This document shows, one piece after another, positions 49,866 through 59,125 of a stretch of 64,000 bases of DNA. The notes under the pieces are model-generated. The model was not told the origin of the DNA. It was given only the letters and a program-made list of their open reading frames with translations, and did no database searches. Each line of letters begins with the position of its first letter. The first letter of the stretch is position 1. The position numbers were made by a program, and so were the translations under genes. Location: positions 40,193-104,192 of the forward strand of contig SVLJ01000008.1 of assembly GCA_015067995.1 (NCBI GenBank), given 5' to 3'. Source of the stretch: Oscillospiraceae bacterium. Lineage in GTDB: Bacteria > Bacillota > Clostridia > Oscillospirales > Oscillospiraceae.

Positions 49866-50585
49866 ATGAAAGCAATCATCGGCAAGAAAGTTGGCATGTC
49901 TCAGATCTTCGATGAGAACGGCCGCGTGATCCCTGTCACCGTCATTGAGGCAGGCCCCTGCGCAGTCGTCCAGAAGAAGACCGCCGAGAAGGACGGCTAC
50001 GAAGCAGTCCAGCTGGGTTTTGAGGATGTCGCAGAGCGTAAGCTCACCAAGCCTGAGCTGGGTCACCTGAAGAAGGCTGACGTGGCTCCCAAGAAGTTCC
50101 TGCGCGAGTTCAACCTGGAGAACGCCGCCGAGCTGAACATCGGCGACATCGTCAAGGCTGATACCTTCAAGGTCGGCGACTTCGTCGACGTCACCGGCAC
50201 CAGCAAGGGCCATGGCTACGAGGGCGTTGTCAAGCGCCACGGCGCCGCCATCAAGAGAAACACCCACGGCGGCGGCCCTGTCCACCGTCATCAGGGTGCC
50301 CTGGCTGCCGGTACCTATCCCGGCCGTATCTTCAAGGGCCGTGACGGCGCCGGTCACATGGGCGTTGACCAGGTCACCGTCCAGAACCTGACCGTCGTCA
50401 AGGTCGATCCCGAGCTGAACATGCTGGTCGTCTGCGGTGCCATCCCCGGCCCCAAGGGCGGTCTGGTGACCATCAAGTCCACCGTTAAGGTCCACAAGGT
50501 CAAGCAGGCCGGCGCTGACATCAGCAAGAACCCGCAGAAGGCTTCCGGCCGCAACCCGCAGAAGGCTTCCGCCAGAAACAAGTAA
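49866..50585 (+). CDS. rplC: 50S ribosomal protein L3
   Basis: 239 residues, AAGGAGG upstream. 'AIIGKKVGMSQIFDENGRVI' start and the central 'NTHGGGPVHRHQGALA' are L3 signatures. About 25 residues longer than usual at the C-terminus, where a 24-bp tandem duplication encodes two NPQKAS units. Packed 18 nt before rplD. Confidence 0.97.
   Translation: MKAIIGKKVGMSQIFDENGRVIPVTVIEAGPCAVVQKKTAEKDGYEAVQLGFEDVAERKLTKPELGHLKKADVAPKKFLREFNLENAAELNIGDIVKADTFKVGDFVDVTGTSKGHGYEGVVKRHGAAIKRNTHGGGPVHRHQGALAAGTYPGRIFKGRDGAGHMGVDQVTVQNLTVVKVDPELNMLVVCGAIPGPKGGLVTIKSTVKVHKVKQAGADISKNPQKASGRNPQKASARNK
50529..50576 (+). repeat. 24-bp tandem duplication at the 3' end of rplC
   Basis: Two adjacent units sharing the run AACCCGCAGAAGGCTTCC, coding NPQKASGR and NPQKASAR. 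Confidence 0.85.
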
Positions 50586-50603
50586 GAAAGGGGTGCTTGA
50601 TAA

Positions 50604-51227
50604 ATGTCTACTATCAACGTTTTGAATATGGCCGGCGCAACCGTCGGTACTGTCGAGCTGAACGACGCTATCTTCGGCATCGAGCCCAACGCAGCTGTCG
50701 TCCACGAAGTTGTTAAGAATCACCTGGCAAACTGCAGACAGGGCACCCAGAGCGCTCTGACCCGCGCCGAAGTTTCCGGCGGCGGCAAGAAGCCCTGGCG
50801 TCAGAAGGGTACCGGCCACGCCCGTCAGGGCAGCACCCGTGCTCCCCAGTGGACTCACGGCGGCATCGTGTTCGCTCCCAAGCCCCGCGATTACAGCTAC
50901 GTGCTGAACAAGAAGGTCAAGCGTCTGGCTCTGAAGTCCGTCCTCTCCGCCAAGGCTGCCGAGGGCAAGCTGGTTGTCATCGACTCCATCAAGATGGACG
51001 CAATCAAGACCGCTGACTTCCGCAAGTTCCTGAACGCTGTCAACGTCGCCGGCAAGGCCGTTGTCGTGACTCCCGAGAAGGACGAGATCATCGTCAAGAG
51101 CGCCCGCAACCTGCCCGGCGTCGTGACCACCCCCGCTGCTATCCTGAGCGTCTATGACATCATCAACGCCACTTATCTGGTGCTGGATCAGGCCGCTCTC
51201 GCAAAAATCGAGGAGGTGTACGCATAA
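50604..51227 (+). CDS. rplD: 50S ribosomal protein L4
   Basis: 207 residues. 'GGGKKPWRQKGTGHARQGST' is the conserved tunnel loop of L4. In other bacteria L4 also represses its own operon, so it is a candidate ligand of the leader RNA upstream of rpsJ. Stop overlaps the rplW start by one base (TAATG). Confidence 0.98.
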   Translation: MSTINVLNMAGATVGTVELNDAIFGIEPNAAVVHEVVKNHLANCRQGTQSALTRAEVSGGGKKPWRQKGTGHARQGSTRAPQWTHGGIVFAPKPRDYSYVLNKKVKRLALKSVLSAKAAEGKLVVIDSIKMDAIKTADFRKFLNAVNVAGKAVVVTPEKDEIIVKSARNLPGVVTTPAAILSVYDIINATYLVLDQAALAKIEEVYA

Positions 51228-51520
51228 TGACCAGTTATGACATCATCATCCGCCCGGTGATCACCGAGCGCTCCATGGCCGCCGTCGCCGACAAGAAGTA
51301 TGTCTTCGAAGTCGCCAAGACCGCTGGCAAGATCGAGATCAAGAAGGCTGTTGAGGAGATCTTCGGCGTGAAGGTCGCTGCCGTCAACACCGTCACCATG
51401 CATGGCAAGCCCAAGCGTATGGGCGCCGGCCGTCCCGGCATGACCAAGACCTGGAAGAAGGCCTACGTCACCCTGACTGCTGATTCCAAGACCATCGAGT
51501 TCTTCGAAGGTATGGTCTGA
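51227..51520 (+). CDS. rplW: 50S ribosomal protein L23
   Basis: 97 residues; starts on the last base of the rplD stop, with GAGGAGG inside rplD. 'IIIRPVITERSMAAVADKKY' and 'NTVTMHGKPKRMG' are family blocks. Sits at the exit tunnel and docks trigger factor and SRP. Confidence 0.98.
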   Translation: MTSYDIIIRPVITERSMAAVADKKYVFEVAKTAGKIEIKKAVEEIFGVKVAAVNTVTMHGKPKRMGAGRPGMTKTWKKAYVTLTADSKTIEFFEGMV

Positions 51521-51541
51521 TAACGGAAGGAGAGTAAAGCA

Positions 51542-52375
51542 ATGTCTATCAAAACTTTTAAGCCGACGACTCCCTCCCGCCGTCAGATGACGGTCTCCGG
51601 TTTCGACGGCATCGATAAGAAGGCCAAGCCCGAGGCTAGCCTCACTGAGACCCTGAAGAAGCACTCCGGCCGCAACAGCTACGGCCGCATCACCGTCCGT
51701 CATCGCGGCGGCGGCAACAAGCGCAAGTATCGTGTCATCGACTTCAAGCGTGACAAGCAGGGCACCGCTACCGTCGTGAACCTGCAGTACGATCCCAACC
51801 GCTCCGCCAACATCGCTCTGATCAAGTATGAGGACGGCGAGCTGCGTTATATCCTGGCTCCCGTTGGCCTGAAGGCCGGCCACATCATCATGACCGGTCC
51901 CGACGCCGACATCCTGCCCGGCAACGCTCTGCCTATCGCCAACATCCCCGTTGGTACTGTTATCCACAACATCGAGCTGCATCCCGGCAACGGTGCTCAG
52001 CTGGTTCGCGCTGCCGGTACCTCCGCTCAGCTGATGGCTAAGGAAGGCAACGACGCTCAGATCCGTATGCCCTCTGGCGAGGTCCGTATCGTTCGCACCA
52101 ACTGCATGGCTACCATCGGTCAGGTTGGCAACATCGAACACGAGAACATCAACATTGGTAAGGCTGGCCGTAAGCGTCACATGGGTTGGCGTCCCACCGT
52201 TCGTGGCTCTGTCATGAACCCCAACGACCATCCCCACGGCGGCGGCGAGGGCCGCAGCCCCATCGGCCGTACCGGCCCTGTGACTCCCTGGGGCAAGCCC
52301 GCTCTGGGCTACAAGACCCGCAAGGGCAAGAACCCCACCAACAAGTTCATCGTGAAGCGTCGTAACGAGAAGTAA
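51542..52375 (+). CDS. rplB: 50S ribosomal protein L2
   Basis: 277 residues. '[20 protein letters not shown]' start and '[20 protein letters not shown]' followed by HPHGGGEGR, the peptidyl-transferase-centre loop. Usual length. Confidence 0.98.
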   Translation: MSIKTFKPTTPSRRQMTVSGFDGIDKKAKPEASLTETLKKHSGRNSYGRITVRHRGGGNKRKYRVIDFKRDKQGTATVVNLQYDPNRSANIALIKYEDGELRYILAPVGLKAGHIIMTGPDADILPGNALPIANIPVGTVIHNIELHPGNGAQLVRAAGTSAQLMAKEGNDAQIRMPSGEVRIVRTNCMATIGQVGNIEHENINIGKAGRKRHMGWRPTVRGSVMNPNDHPHGGGEGRSPIGRTGPVTPWGKPALGYKTRKGKNPTNKFIVKRRNEK

Positions 52376-52391
52376 GGGAGGCAAGCAGAGA

Positions 52392-52652
52392 ATGAGCAGA
52401 TCTATTAAGAAAGGCCCCTATGTTGCCCCTGAGCTGCTGAAGCGGGTCAATGAGATGAACGAGAAGAACGAGAAGAAGGTCCTGAAGACCTGGAGCCGCA
52501 GCTCCACCATCTTCCCCGCCTTCGTCGGTCACACCATCGCTGTCCACGACGGCCGCAAGCACGTGCCCGTCTATGTCCAGGAGGACATGGTCGGCCACAA
52601 GCTGGGTGAGTTCGTTCCCACCCGTACCTTCCGCGGTCACGTCAAGAAGTAA
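52392..52652 (+). CDS. rpsS: 30S ribosomal protein S19
   Basis: 86 residues, starting '[19 protein letters not shown]'; '[20 protein letters not shown]' is the family core. 16 nt after rplB. Confidence 0.98.
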   Translation: MSRSIKKGPYVAPELLKRVNEMNEKNEKKVLKTWSRSSTIFPAFVGHTIAVHDGRKHVPVYVQEDMVGHKLGEFVPTRTFRGHVKK

Positions 52653-52670
52653 TAAAGGAGGATGCTGAAC

Positions 52671-53015
52671 ATGGAAAACAAGACTGCTAAGGCTTATCTG
52701 CGCTATGTCCGCATCTCTCCCCGCAAGGTTCAGATCGTTTGCGATCTGATCCGCGGCAAGGATGCCGGCACTGCCATGGCCATCCTGATGCAGACCCCCA
52801 AGGCTGCCTCTGAGCCTCTGATGAAGCTCCTGAAGAGCGCCTGCGCCAACGCCGAGAACAACTTCGGCATGGATCCCGCCAAGCTGGTGGTTTCCGAAGT
52901 GTATGCGACTCCCGGCCCCATCCTGAAGCGTATCATGCCCCGCGCTCAGGGCCGTGCCTATCGCATCAACAAGAGAACTTCTCACGTCACCATCGCTGTG
53001 ACTGAAAAGGCATAA
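52671..53015 (+). CDS. rplV: 50S ribosomal protein L22
   Basis: 114 residues from the ATG at 52671 (AAAGGAGG upstream; the earlier ATG at 52662 lies inside that spacing). '[20 protein letters not shown]' and '[20 protein letters not shown]' are signatures; the latter lines the exit tunnel. Confidence 0.97.
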   Translation: MENKTAKAYLRYVRISPRKVQIVCDLIRGKDAGTAMAILMQTPKAASEPLMKLLKSACANAENNFGMDPAKLVVSEVYATPGPILKRIMPRAQGRAYRINKRTSHVTIAVTEKA

Positions 53016-53034
53016 TTAAGGGAGGAGACAGTTT

Positions 53035-53931
53035 ATGGGACAGAAAGTAAATCCCCACGGCCTGCGCGTGGGCGTCATCAAAGACTGGGATTCCCGTTGG
53101 TATGCCAGTGAAGAGAAGGTCGGCGATCTGATCGTCGAGGATCAGAAGATCCGCAATTATCTGAAGAAGACCCTGTACGGTGCCGGCGTTCCCAAGATCG
53201 AGATCGAGCGCAGCAGCGAGACCGTTACCGTTTATCTGCACTGCGCACGTCCCGGTGTCGTTATCGGCAAGGGCGGCGAGCAGATCGAGCAGTATCGTCT
53301 GGCCGTTGAGAAGATTATCGGCAAGAAGGTGAAGCTGAACATCGTCGAGGTCCGCAACCCCGACATGGACGCTCAGCTGGTGGCCGAGAACATCGCCGCT
53401 CAGCTGGAGAAGCGCATCAGCCATCGCCGCGCTATGAAGAACTCCATGGCACGCGCCATGCGCGCCGGTGCCAAGGGCATCAAGGTTTGCTGCTCCGGCC
53501 GTCTGGGCGGCCGCGAGATCGCCGGTGTCGAGCATTATCATGAGGGCACCATCCCCCTGCAGACCATCCGCGCCGACATTGAGTACGGCTTCGCTGAGGC
53601 TGCTACCACCTTCGGCCGCATCGGCGTCAAGGTTTGGATCTACAAGGGCGAGGTCCTGAGCCAGACCCTGCGCACCACTCCCCGCACCATGGACACCTCC
53701 AAGCCCTATCAGGAGCGTCGTGAGCGTCGTCCCCGCCGTGACGGCGATCGTCGCCAGGGCGGCTTCAACCGCGGCGACCGTCCCGCCGGTAACTTCAACC
53801 GCGGCGATCGTCCCCAGGGCCAGGGCGGCTTCAACCGCGGTGGCCAGGGTCGTCCCCAGGGCGGCTTCAACCGCAACAACACCCGTCCGGCTGCTCCCGC
53901 AGCCCCCGCTAAGGAAGGAGGAGCCAACTAA
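53035..53931 (+). CDS. rpsC: 30S ribosomal protein S3 with Arg/Gly-rich C-terminal extension
   Basis: 298 residues against about 215-220 for a usual S3. The normal part is complete: KH region '[20 protein letters not shown]', '[19 protein letters not shown]', ending near '[12 protein letters not shown]'. The extra 80 residues start '[20 protein letters not shown]' and repeat GGFNRG(D/G) units, an RGG-like disordered and basic tail. Last base of the stop overlaps the rplP ATG. Confidence 0.97.
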   Translation: MGQKVNPHGLRVGVIKDWDSRWYASEEKVGDLIVEDQKIRNYLKKTLYGAGVPKIEIERSSETVTVYLHCARPGVVIGKGGEQIEQYRLAVEKIIGKKVKLNIVEVRNPDMDAQLVAENIAAQLEKRISHRRAMKNSMARAMRAGAKGIKVCCSGRLGGREIAGVEHYHEGTIPLQTIRADIEYGFAEAATTFGRIGVKVWIYKGEVLSQTLRTTPRTMDTSKPYQERRERRPRRDGDRRQGGFNRGDRPAGNFNRGDRPQGQGGFNRGGQGRPQGGFNRNNTRPAAPAAPAKEGGAN

Positions 53932-54356
53932 TGCTTCTGCCCAAGAGAGTCAAGTATCGCCGCGTGCATCGTGGCCGCATGACCGGTAAGGCAATGCGCG
54001 GCAACACCGTTGCTTACGGTGAGTTTGGCCTGGTGGCCACCGAGCCCGGCTGGATCACCAGCAACCAGATCGAGGCTGCCCGTATCGCCATGACCCGCTA
54101 CACCAAGCGTGGCGGTCAGGTCTGGATCAAGATTTTCCCCGATAAGCCCGTTACCAAGAAGCCTGCCGATACCCGCATGGGTTCCGGTAAGGGCTCTCCC
54201 GAGTACTGGGTTGCAGTTGTGAAGCCCGGCCGTGTCATGTTCGAGATCGCCGGCGTATCCGAAGAGGTTGCCCGCGAGGCACTGCGTCTGGCCAGCCACA
54301 AGCTGCCCATTAAGACCAAGGTGCTCGCCGCTGAGGCACAGGAAGCAGGTGAGTAA
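53931..54356 (+). CDS. rplP: 50S ribosomal protein L16
   Basis: 141 residues; overlaps the rpsC stop by one base. '[20 protein letters not shown]' start and '[20 protein letters not shown]' are diagnostic. Binds near the A site. Confidence 0.98.
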   Translation: MLLPKRVKYRRVHRGRMTGKAMRGNTVAYGEFGLVATEPGWITSNQIEAARIAMTRYTKRGGQVWIKIFPDKPVTKKPADTRMGSGKGSPEYWVAVVKPGRVMFEIAGVSEEVAREALRLASHKLPIKTKVLAAEAQEAGE

Positions 54357-54357
54357 G

Positions 54358-54558
54358 ATGAAGGCAAATGAAATTCGTAAGATGAGCGTCGAGCAGCTCA
54401 ACGAGAAGCTGACCGGCCTGAAGAAGGATCTCTTCTATCTGCGCATGCAGCACGCTACCAACCAGCTGGATAACCCCCTGAAGATCCAGGAGACCAAGCG
54501 TGACATTGCCCGAGTCATGACCGTTCTGCGGGAGCTCCAGGCTTCCGATAAGCAGTAA
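54358..54558 (+). CDS. rpmC: 50S ribosomal protein L29
   Basis: 66 residues from the ATG at 54358, one base after the rplP stop; the ORF-track start at 54232 lies inside rplP. '[20 protein letters not shown]' and '[15 protein letters not shown]' are the two L29 helices. Confidence 0.97.
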   Translation: MKANEIRKMSVEQLNEKLTGLKKDLFYLRMQHATNQLDNPLKIQETKRDIARVMTVLRELQASDKQ

Positions 54559-54575
54559 GAAGGAGGTAGGACAAC

Positions 54576-54839
54576 ATGAACGAGATCAGAACTTCCTCCC
54601 GGAAGACCCGCGTTGGCAAGGTCGTTTCCGATAAGATGGACAAGACCGTCGTGGTGGCCATTGCTGACCGCGTGGCTCACCCCCTGTATAAGAAGATCGT
54701 CGGCCGTACCTATAAGCTGAAGGCTCATGACGAGCTCAACGAGTGCGGCATCGGCGATACCGTTAAGGTGATGGAGACCCGCCCCCTGTCCAAGGACAAG
54801 CGTTGGCGCGTGGTCGAGATCATCGAGAAAGCTAAGTAA
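54576..54839 (+). CDS. rpsQ: 30S ribosomal protein S17
   Basis: 87 residues, AGAAGGAGG upstream. '[20 protein letters not shown]' and '[20 protein letters not shown]' are family blocks. Confidence 0.98.
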   Translation: MNEIRTSSRKTRVGKVVSDKMDKTVVVAIADRVAHPLYKKIVGRTYKLKAHDELNECGIGDTVKVMETRPLSKDKRWRVVEIIEKAK

Positions 54840-54853
54840 GGAGGTGCCGAAGT

Positions 54854-55222
54854 ATGATTCAGCAGGAAACCTATCTGAAGGTTGCCGATAATACCGGCGC
54901 CAAGGAAATCAAGTGCATCCGCGTTCTGGGCGGCTCCACCCGTAAGTTCGGCAACATCGGCGACGTGATCGTGGCTTCTGTCCGCAAGTCCGCTCCCGGT
55001 GGCACCGTGAAGAAGGGCGAGGTCGTGAAGGCTGTTATCGTCCGCAGCGCCAAGGGCGTCCGTCGTGCTGACGGCACCTATGTCCGCTTCGACGACAACG
55101 CCGCCGTCCTCATCAAGGACGATAAGAACCCCAGAGGTACCCGTATCTTCGGGCCGGTTGCAAGAGAGCTGCGCGACAAGGATTACATGAAGATCCTGTC
55201 CCTGGCTCCCGAAGTCATTTGA
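54854..55222 (+). CDS. rplN: 50S ribosomal protein L14
   Basis: 122 residues, beginning '[20 protein letters not shown]'; '[20 protein letters not shown]' near the C-terminus. Standard length. Confidence 0.98.
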   Translation: MIQQETYLKVADNTGAKEIKCIRVLGGSTRKFGNIGDVIVASVRKSAPGGTVKKGEVVKAVIVRSAKGVRRADGTYVRFDDNAAVLIKDDKNPRGTRIFGPVARELRDKDYMKILSLAPEVI

Positions 55223-55235
55223 GGAGGGTGCCGAA

Positions 55236-55547
55236 ATGTCTATGAACATTAAGAAGGGCGACACCGTCGTCGTCCTGTCCGGCAAGGACAAGGGTAAGCA
55301 GGGCAAGGTCATGGGTACCGTTCCCGCTGACCGGAAGGTTGTTGTGGAAAACATCAACATGGTCACCTGCCATGTGAAGGCCCGCCGTCAGGGCGAGGAG
55401 AGCGCCATCATCAAGCGTGAGGCCGCCATCGCTTCCTGCAAGGTGCAGGTCGTTTGCCCCAAGTGCGGCAAGGGCACCCGTGTTGCCCATAAGATCGAAA
55501 ACGGCAAGAAGACCCGCGTGTGCAAGCACTGCGGCGCAGAACTGTAA
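55236..55547 (+). CDS. rplX: 50S ribosomal protein L24
   Basis: 103 residues. KOW motif 'KKGDTVVVLSGKDKGKQGKV'; the C-terminal four-Cys zinc ribbon ('CPKCGKGTRVAHKIENGKKT' then CKHCG) is retained. Confidence 0.97.
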   Translation: MSMNIKKGDTVVVLSGKDKGKQGKVMGTVPADRKVVVENINMVTCHVKARRQGEESAIIKREAAIASCKVQVVCPKCGKGTRVAHKIENGKKTRVCKHCGAEL

Positions 55548-55566
55548 GAAAGGGGAGTAGACGAAA

Positions 55567-56106
55567 ATGGCAAGACTGAAGGAAAAGTATAACGCCGAAG
55601 TTGCTCCCGCTCTGATGAAGCAGTTCGAGTACAAGAGCGTCATGCAGATCCCCAGAATCGAGAAGGTCGTTGTCAACGTTGGCTGCAGCGAGGCCCGTGA
55701 GAACGCCAAGATCCTGGAGCATGTTGTGGGCGATCTGGGCAAGATCACCGGCCAGAAGGCCGTCATCACCAAGGCCCGTAAGTCCATCGCTAACTTCAAG
55801 CTGCGTGAAGGCATGCCCATCGGCGCAAAGGTCACTCTGCGCGGTGAGAAGATGTGGGAGTTCCTGGACCGCCTGTTCAACGTGGCCCTGCCCCGCGTCC
55901 GTGACTTCAACGGCATCAATCCCAACGGCTTCGACGGCCGCGGCAACTATGCCCTGGGCGTTAAGGAGCAGCTGATCTTCCCCGAGATCGAGTACGATAA
56001 GATCGACAAGATCCGCGGTATGGACATCATCATTGTCACCACCGCCCAGACCGATGAAGAGGCCCGCGCCCTGCTGACCCAGGTTGGCGCTCCCTTCGCT
56101 CGCTAA
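55567..56106 (+). CDS. rplE: 50S ribosomal protein L5
   Basis: 179 residues. '[20 protein letters not shown]' and '[20 protein letters not shown]' are L5 signatures. Contacts 5S rRNA. Followed by rpsN after 14 nt. Confidence 0.98.
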   Translation: MARLKEKYNAEVAPALMKQFEYKSVMQIPRIEKVVVNVGCSEARENAKILEHVVGDLGKITGQKAVITKARKSIANFKLREGMPIGAKVTLRGEKMWEFLDRLFNVALPRVRDFNGINPNGFDGRGNYALGVKEQLIFPEIEYDKIDKIRGMDIIIVTTAQTDEEARALLTQVGAPFAR

Positions 56107-56120
56107 GGAGGAGAAGAAAA

Positions 56121-56306
56121 ATGGCTAAGAAGTCTATGATCCTGAAGCAGCAGGCCCCTGCTAAGTTCTCTACCCGTAAGTACAACCGCTGCAAGCTCTG
56201 CGGCCGTCCCCACGCTTACCTGCGTGACTATGGCGTCTGCCGTATCTGCTTCCGCGAGCTGGCTTACAAGGGCCAGATCCCCGGCGTCCGCAAGGCCTCT
56301 TTCTAA
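56121..56306 (+). CDS. rpsN: 30S ribosomal protein S14, zinc-binding type Z
   Basis: 61 residues, the short zinc form. '[20 protein letters not shown]' plus CF gives the four-Cys site. Last gene before the unusual 318-nt gap. Confidence 0.97.
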   Translation: MAKKSMILKQQAPAKFSTRKYNRCKLCGRPHAYLRDYGVCRICFRELAYKGQIPGVRKASF

Positions 56307-56624
56307 GAAAAATTTGAAAAATGGCGCAGAGAGTACTTGACGAATGGAAGATTCTCTGGTACTCTGTAATGTGGGGCATCTTGGAAAAGGTGCGCCACTT
56401 GCGCCATGTTCAGACCCTTTTTCCAGAGCCTGAAAATGACGCAAAATACTCATTTTTTCGTATCAAGGGCCTTTGATATGGGGCTTTTGAGATAAACGGA
56501 TGGCGAAAGGTCATGACCAATTGGGTATACATGCGCGAGCAGACTGCTCCATTGGCCATGATACCTCGCTGCCGCAGCGGTACCCCGTAAGGGACCGCAA
56601 CTCTAAAATAGGAGGACATTCAAC
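56307..56624 (+). other. Structured non-coding gap between rpsN and rpsH
   Basis: 318 nt without a credible ORF in an otherwise tightly packed operon. Seen in order: an outer stem ATGGCGCA (56321) with TGCGCCAT (56400) enclosing AGAGTAC (56330) with GTACTCT (56359); a competing stem CTTGGAAAAGG with CCTTTTTCCAG; a weak hairpin AAAATGA / TCATTTT ending in T6 near 56433-56458; a dyad TATCAAGGG-CCTTTGATA (56461-56478); an imperfect stem CATGACCAATTGG / CCATTGGCCATG near 56510-56560; and GCGGT-CCC / GGG-ACCGC (56577-56598) just before the rpsH ribosome-binding site. Probably a regulatory RNA, perhaps responding to S8; inference. Confidence 0.6.
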
Positions 56625-57023
56625 ATGCATATCACCGATCCTGTTGCGGATATGCTGACCCGCATCCGCAACGCCAACAGCGCTAAGCACGACACCGTTG
56701 ATGTACCCGCTTCCAAGATGAAGAAGAGCATCGCTCAGATTCTGCTGGATGAGGGCTATATCAAGAACTTCACTGTGATCGATGACGGCCTGCAGGGCAT
56801 CATCCGCATCACCCTGAAGTACAATGGCGGCAAGGAAAAGGTCATCACCGGCCTGCGCCGCGTCTCTAAGCCCGGCCTGCGCGTTTACGTGGGCGCCGAT
56901 GAGCTGCCCCGCGTTCTGCGTGGCATGGGTATCGCAATCATTTCCACTTCCAAGGGCGTCATGACCGACAAGAAGGCTCGCGAGGCTCATGTCGGCGGCG
57001 AAGTCCTGGCATTCGTCTGGTAA
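56625..57023 (+). CDS. rpsH: 30S ribosomal protein S8
   Basis: 132 residues, AGGAGG upstream. '[20 protein letters not shown]' start and '[20 protein letters not shown]' end region. In E. coli S8 represses the spc operon, so the structured spacer just upstream may be its target; not shown. Confidence 0.98.
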   Translation: MHITDPVADMLTRIRNANSAKHDTVDVPASKMKKSIAQILLDEGYIKNFTVIDDGLQGIIRITLKYNGGKEKVITGLRRVSKPGLRVYVGADELPRVLRGMGIAIISTSKGVMTDKKAREAHVGGEVLAFVW

Positions 57024-57038
57024 GGAGGGTATTTAACA

Positions 57039-57584
57039 ATGTCTAGAATTGGCAGAATGCCCATTACCGTTCCTGCCGGCGTCACCGTTACCATCGCTGA
57101 TGGCAATGTCGTTACCGTCAAGGGACCCAAGGGCGAACTGACTCGCGCTCTGCGCACCGAAATGATTATCAAGCAGGAAGGCGACACGATCACCGTGACC
57201 CGTCCCTCCGATGACAAGCTGCATCGCAGCCTGCACGGCCTGACCCGCACTCTGCTGAACAACATGATCGTTGGTGTTACCAATCAGTACACCAAGGAGC
57301 TGGACGTCAACGGCGTCGGCTATCGTGTTGCCAAGGAGGGCACTAACCTGGTTATGAACCTCGGTTTCTCTCACCAGGTGATCGTTCCTGAGATCGACGG
57401 CATCACCATCGAGGTGCCCGGTCCCAATAAAATCATCGTTCGCGGCTGCGACAAGCAGGCTGTCGGCCAGTTCGCCGCTGAGATCCGCGAGAAGCGTCCC
57501 CCCGAGCCTTATAAGGGCAAGGGCATCAAGTATGTGGACGAGGTCATCCGCCGCAAGGTCGGTAAGACCGGCGGCAAGAAGTAA
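57039..57584 (+). CDS. rplF: 50S ribosomal protein L6
   Basis: 181 residues. '[20 protein letters not shown]' start; '[20 protein letters not shown]' is the diagnostic C-terminal block. Confidence 0.98.
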   Translation: MSRIGRMPITVPAGVTVTIADGNVVTVKGPKGELTRALRTEMIIKQEGDTITVTRPSDDKLHRSLHGLTRTLLNNMIVGVTNQYTKELDVNGVGYRVAKEGTNLVMNLGFSHQVIVPEIDGITIEVPGPNKIIVRGCDKQAVGQFAAEIREKRPPEPYKGKGIKYVDEVIRRKVGKTGGKK

Positions 57585-57598
57585 GGAGGTGTGCCGTT

Positions 57599-57958
57599 AT
57601 GATTAAAAGACCCAATACCAACGCTCAGCGTCTGAAGCGTCATAAGAGAGTGCGTGGCAAGATCTCCGGCACCGCCGAAATGCCCCGTCTGAACGTGTTC
57701 CGCAGCGAAGCCAACATCTATGCTCAGGTGATCGACGATACCACCGGCATGACCCTGGTTTCCGCTTCCTCCCTGGATAAGGCCATCGAAGGTTACGGCG
57801 GCAACATTGCTGCTGCTGCCGCAGTTGGCAAGCTGGTGGCCGAGCGTGCCCTGGCCAAGGGCATCGAGAACGTGGTCTTCGACCGCGGTGGCTACCTGTA
57901 CCACGGCCGTGTTCAGGCACTGGCCGATGGCGCCCGTGAGGGTGGCCTGAAGTTTTAA
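57599..57958 (+). CDS. rplR: 50S ribosomal protein L18
   Basis: 119 residues. 'RPRLNVFRS'-type core appears as '[20 protein letters not shown]'; '[20 protein letters not shown]' follows. 5S rRNA-binding protein. Confidence 0.98.
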   Translation: MIKRPNTNAQRLKRHKRVRGKISGTAEMPRLNVFRSEANIYAQVIDDTTGMTLVSASSLDKAIEGYGGNIAAAAAVGKLVAERALAKGIENVVFDRGGYLYHGRVQALADGAREGGLKF

Positions 57959-57978
57959 TCGGAGGGAGGAACAACAAT

Positions 57979-58479
57979 ATGGCAAGATTTGAAAGAGAGC
58001 CCAGCGAGTACACCGAAAAGGTTGTTGCTCTCAACCGTGTTTCCAAGACCGTCAAGGGCGGTCGTGTTATGAAGTTCTCCGCACTGGTCGTCGTCGGCGA
58101 TCAGAAGGGCAAGGTCGGCTACGGCATGGGCAAGGCTGCAGAAGTTCCCGAGGCTATCCGCAAGGGTCTGGAAGCTGCCAAGAAGAACATGATCACCGTC
58201 AACCTGTCCGGTACCACCATCCCCCACGAGACCATCGGCGCTGCCGGCGCCGGCCGCGTGCTGATGAAGCCCGCTGCCCCCGGTACCGGTGTTATCGCTG
58301 GCGGTGCTGTGCGTGCCGTTGTGGAAGCTGCCGGCATCAAGGATATCCGTACCAAGTGCCTGCGTTCCAACAACCCCAACAACGTCGTCGCTGCTGCCTT
58401 CGAGGGCCTGAAGTCCATGCGCTGCCCCGAGGAAGTCGCCCGCATCCGCGGCAAGAGCGTCGAAGAGATCCTGGGTTAA
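57979..58479 (+). CDS. rpsE: 30S ribosomal protein S5
   Basis: 166 residues. '[20 protein letters not shown]' and '[20 protein letters not shown]' are S5 signatures. 20 nt after rplR. Confidence 0.98.
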   Translation: MARFEREPSEYTEKVVALNRVSKTVKGGRVMKFSALVVVGDQKGKVGYGMGKAAEVPEAIRKGLEAAKKNMITVNLSGTTIPHETIGAAGAGRVLMKPAAPGTGVIAGGAVRAVVEAAGIKDIRTKCLRSNNPNNVVAAAFEGLKSMRCPEEVARIRGKSVEEILG

Positions 58480-58492
58480 GGAGGAGCTTACA

Positions 58493-58684
58493 ATGGCAAA
58501 TATTACGATTAAGCTCGTCAAGAGCCTGAATGGCCGTCTGGAAAAGCAGATCGCCACCGCACATTCTCTGGGCCTGCGCAAGATCGGTGACATCACCGTG
58601 CAGCCTGACAACGACCAGACCCGCGGCAAGATCGCCAAGATCGGCTATCTGCTGCAGATCACCGAAGAGGGAGGTAACAACTAA
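58493..58684 (+). CDS. rpmD: 50S ribosomal protein L30
   Basis: 63 residues, '[20 protein letters not shown]'. Its stop overlaps the rplO ATG by one base. Confidence 0.97.
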   Translation: MANITIKLVKSLNGRLEKQIATAHSLGLRKIGDITVQPDNDQTRGKIAKIGYLLQITEEGGNN

Positions 58685-59124
58685 TGAAACTGAGCGAACT
58701 GTCTCCCGCTGAGGGTTCCGTCCGCAGCGCATACCGCAAGGGTCGCGGCGCTGGCAGCGGCAACGGCAAGACCGCAGGCCGTGGCCACAAGGGCCAGAAG
58801 GCTCGTTCCGGCGGCAAGGTCCGTGTTGGCTTTGAAGGCGGCCAGATGCCTCTCAGCCGCCGTATCCCCAAGCGCGGCTTCAACAACGTGTTTGCTGAGC
58901 CCCTGGAGATCATCAACCTGAACGCTCTGAACGCTTTCGAGGATGGCGAGACCGTCACCGTCGAGGCTCTGCTGGACAAGGGCATTCTGTCCAAGTGCGT
59001 TTACGGCTACAAAGTTCTGGGCAACGGCAAGGTGACCAAGAAGGTGACCGTCCGTGCTTCTGCCTTCTCCAAGTCTGCCAAGGAGGCAATCGAGGCAGCT
59101 GGCGGAAAGGCAGAGGTGATGTAA
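58684..59124 (+). CDS. rplO: 50S ribosomal protein L15
   Basis: 146 residues, starting on the last base of the rpmD stop. '[20 protein letters not shown]' is the glycine-rich L15 N-terminus. secY starts one base after its stop. Confidence 0.98.
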   Translation: MKLSELSPAEGSVRSAYRKGRGAGSGNGKTAGRGHKGQKARSGGKVRVGFEGGQMPLSRRIPKRGFNNVFAEPLEIINLNALNAFEDGETVTVEALLDKGILSKCVYGYKVLGNGKVTKKVTVRASAFSKSAKEAIEAAGGKAEVM

Positions 59125-59125
59125 C

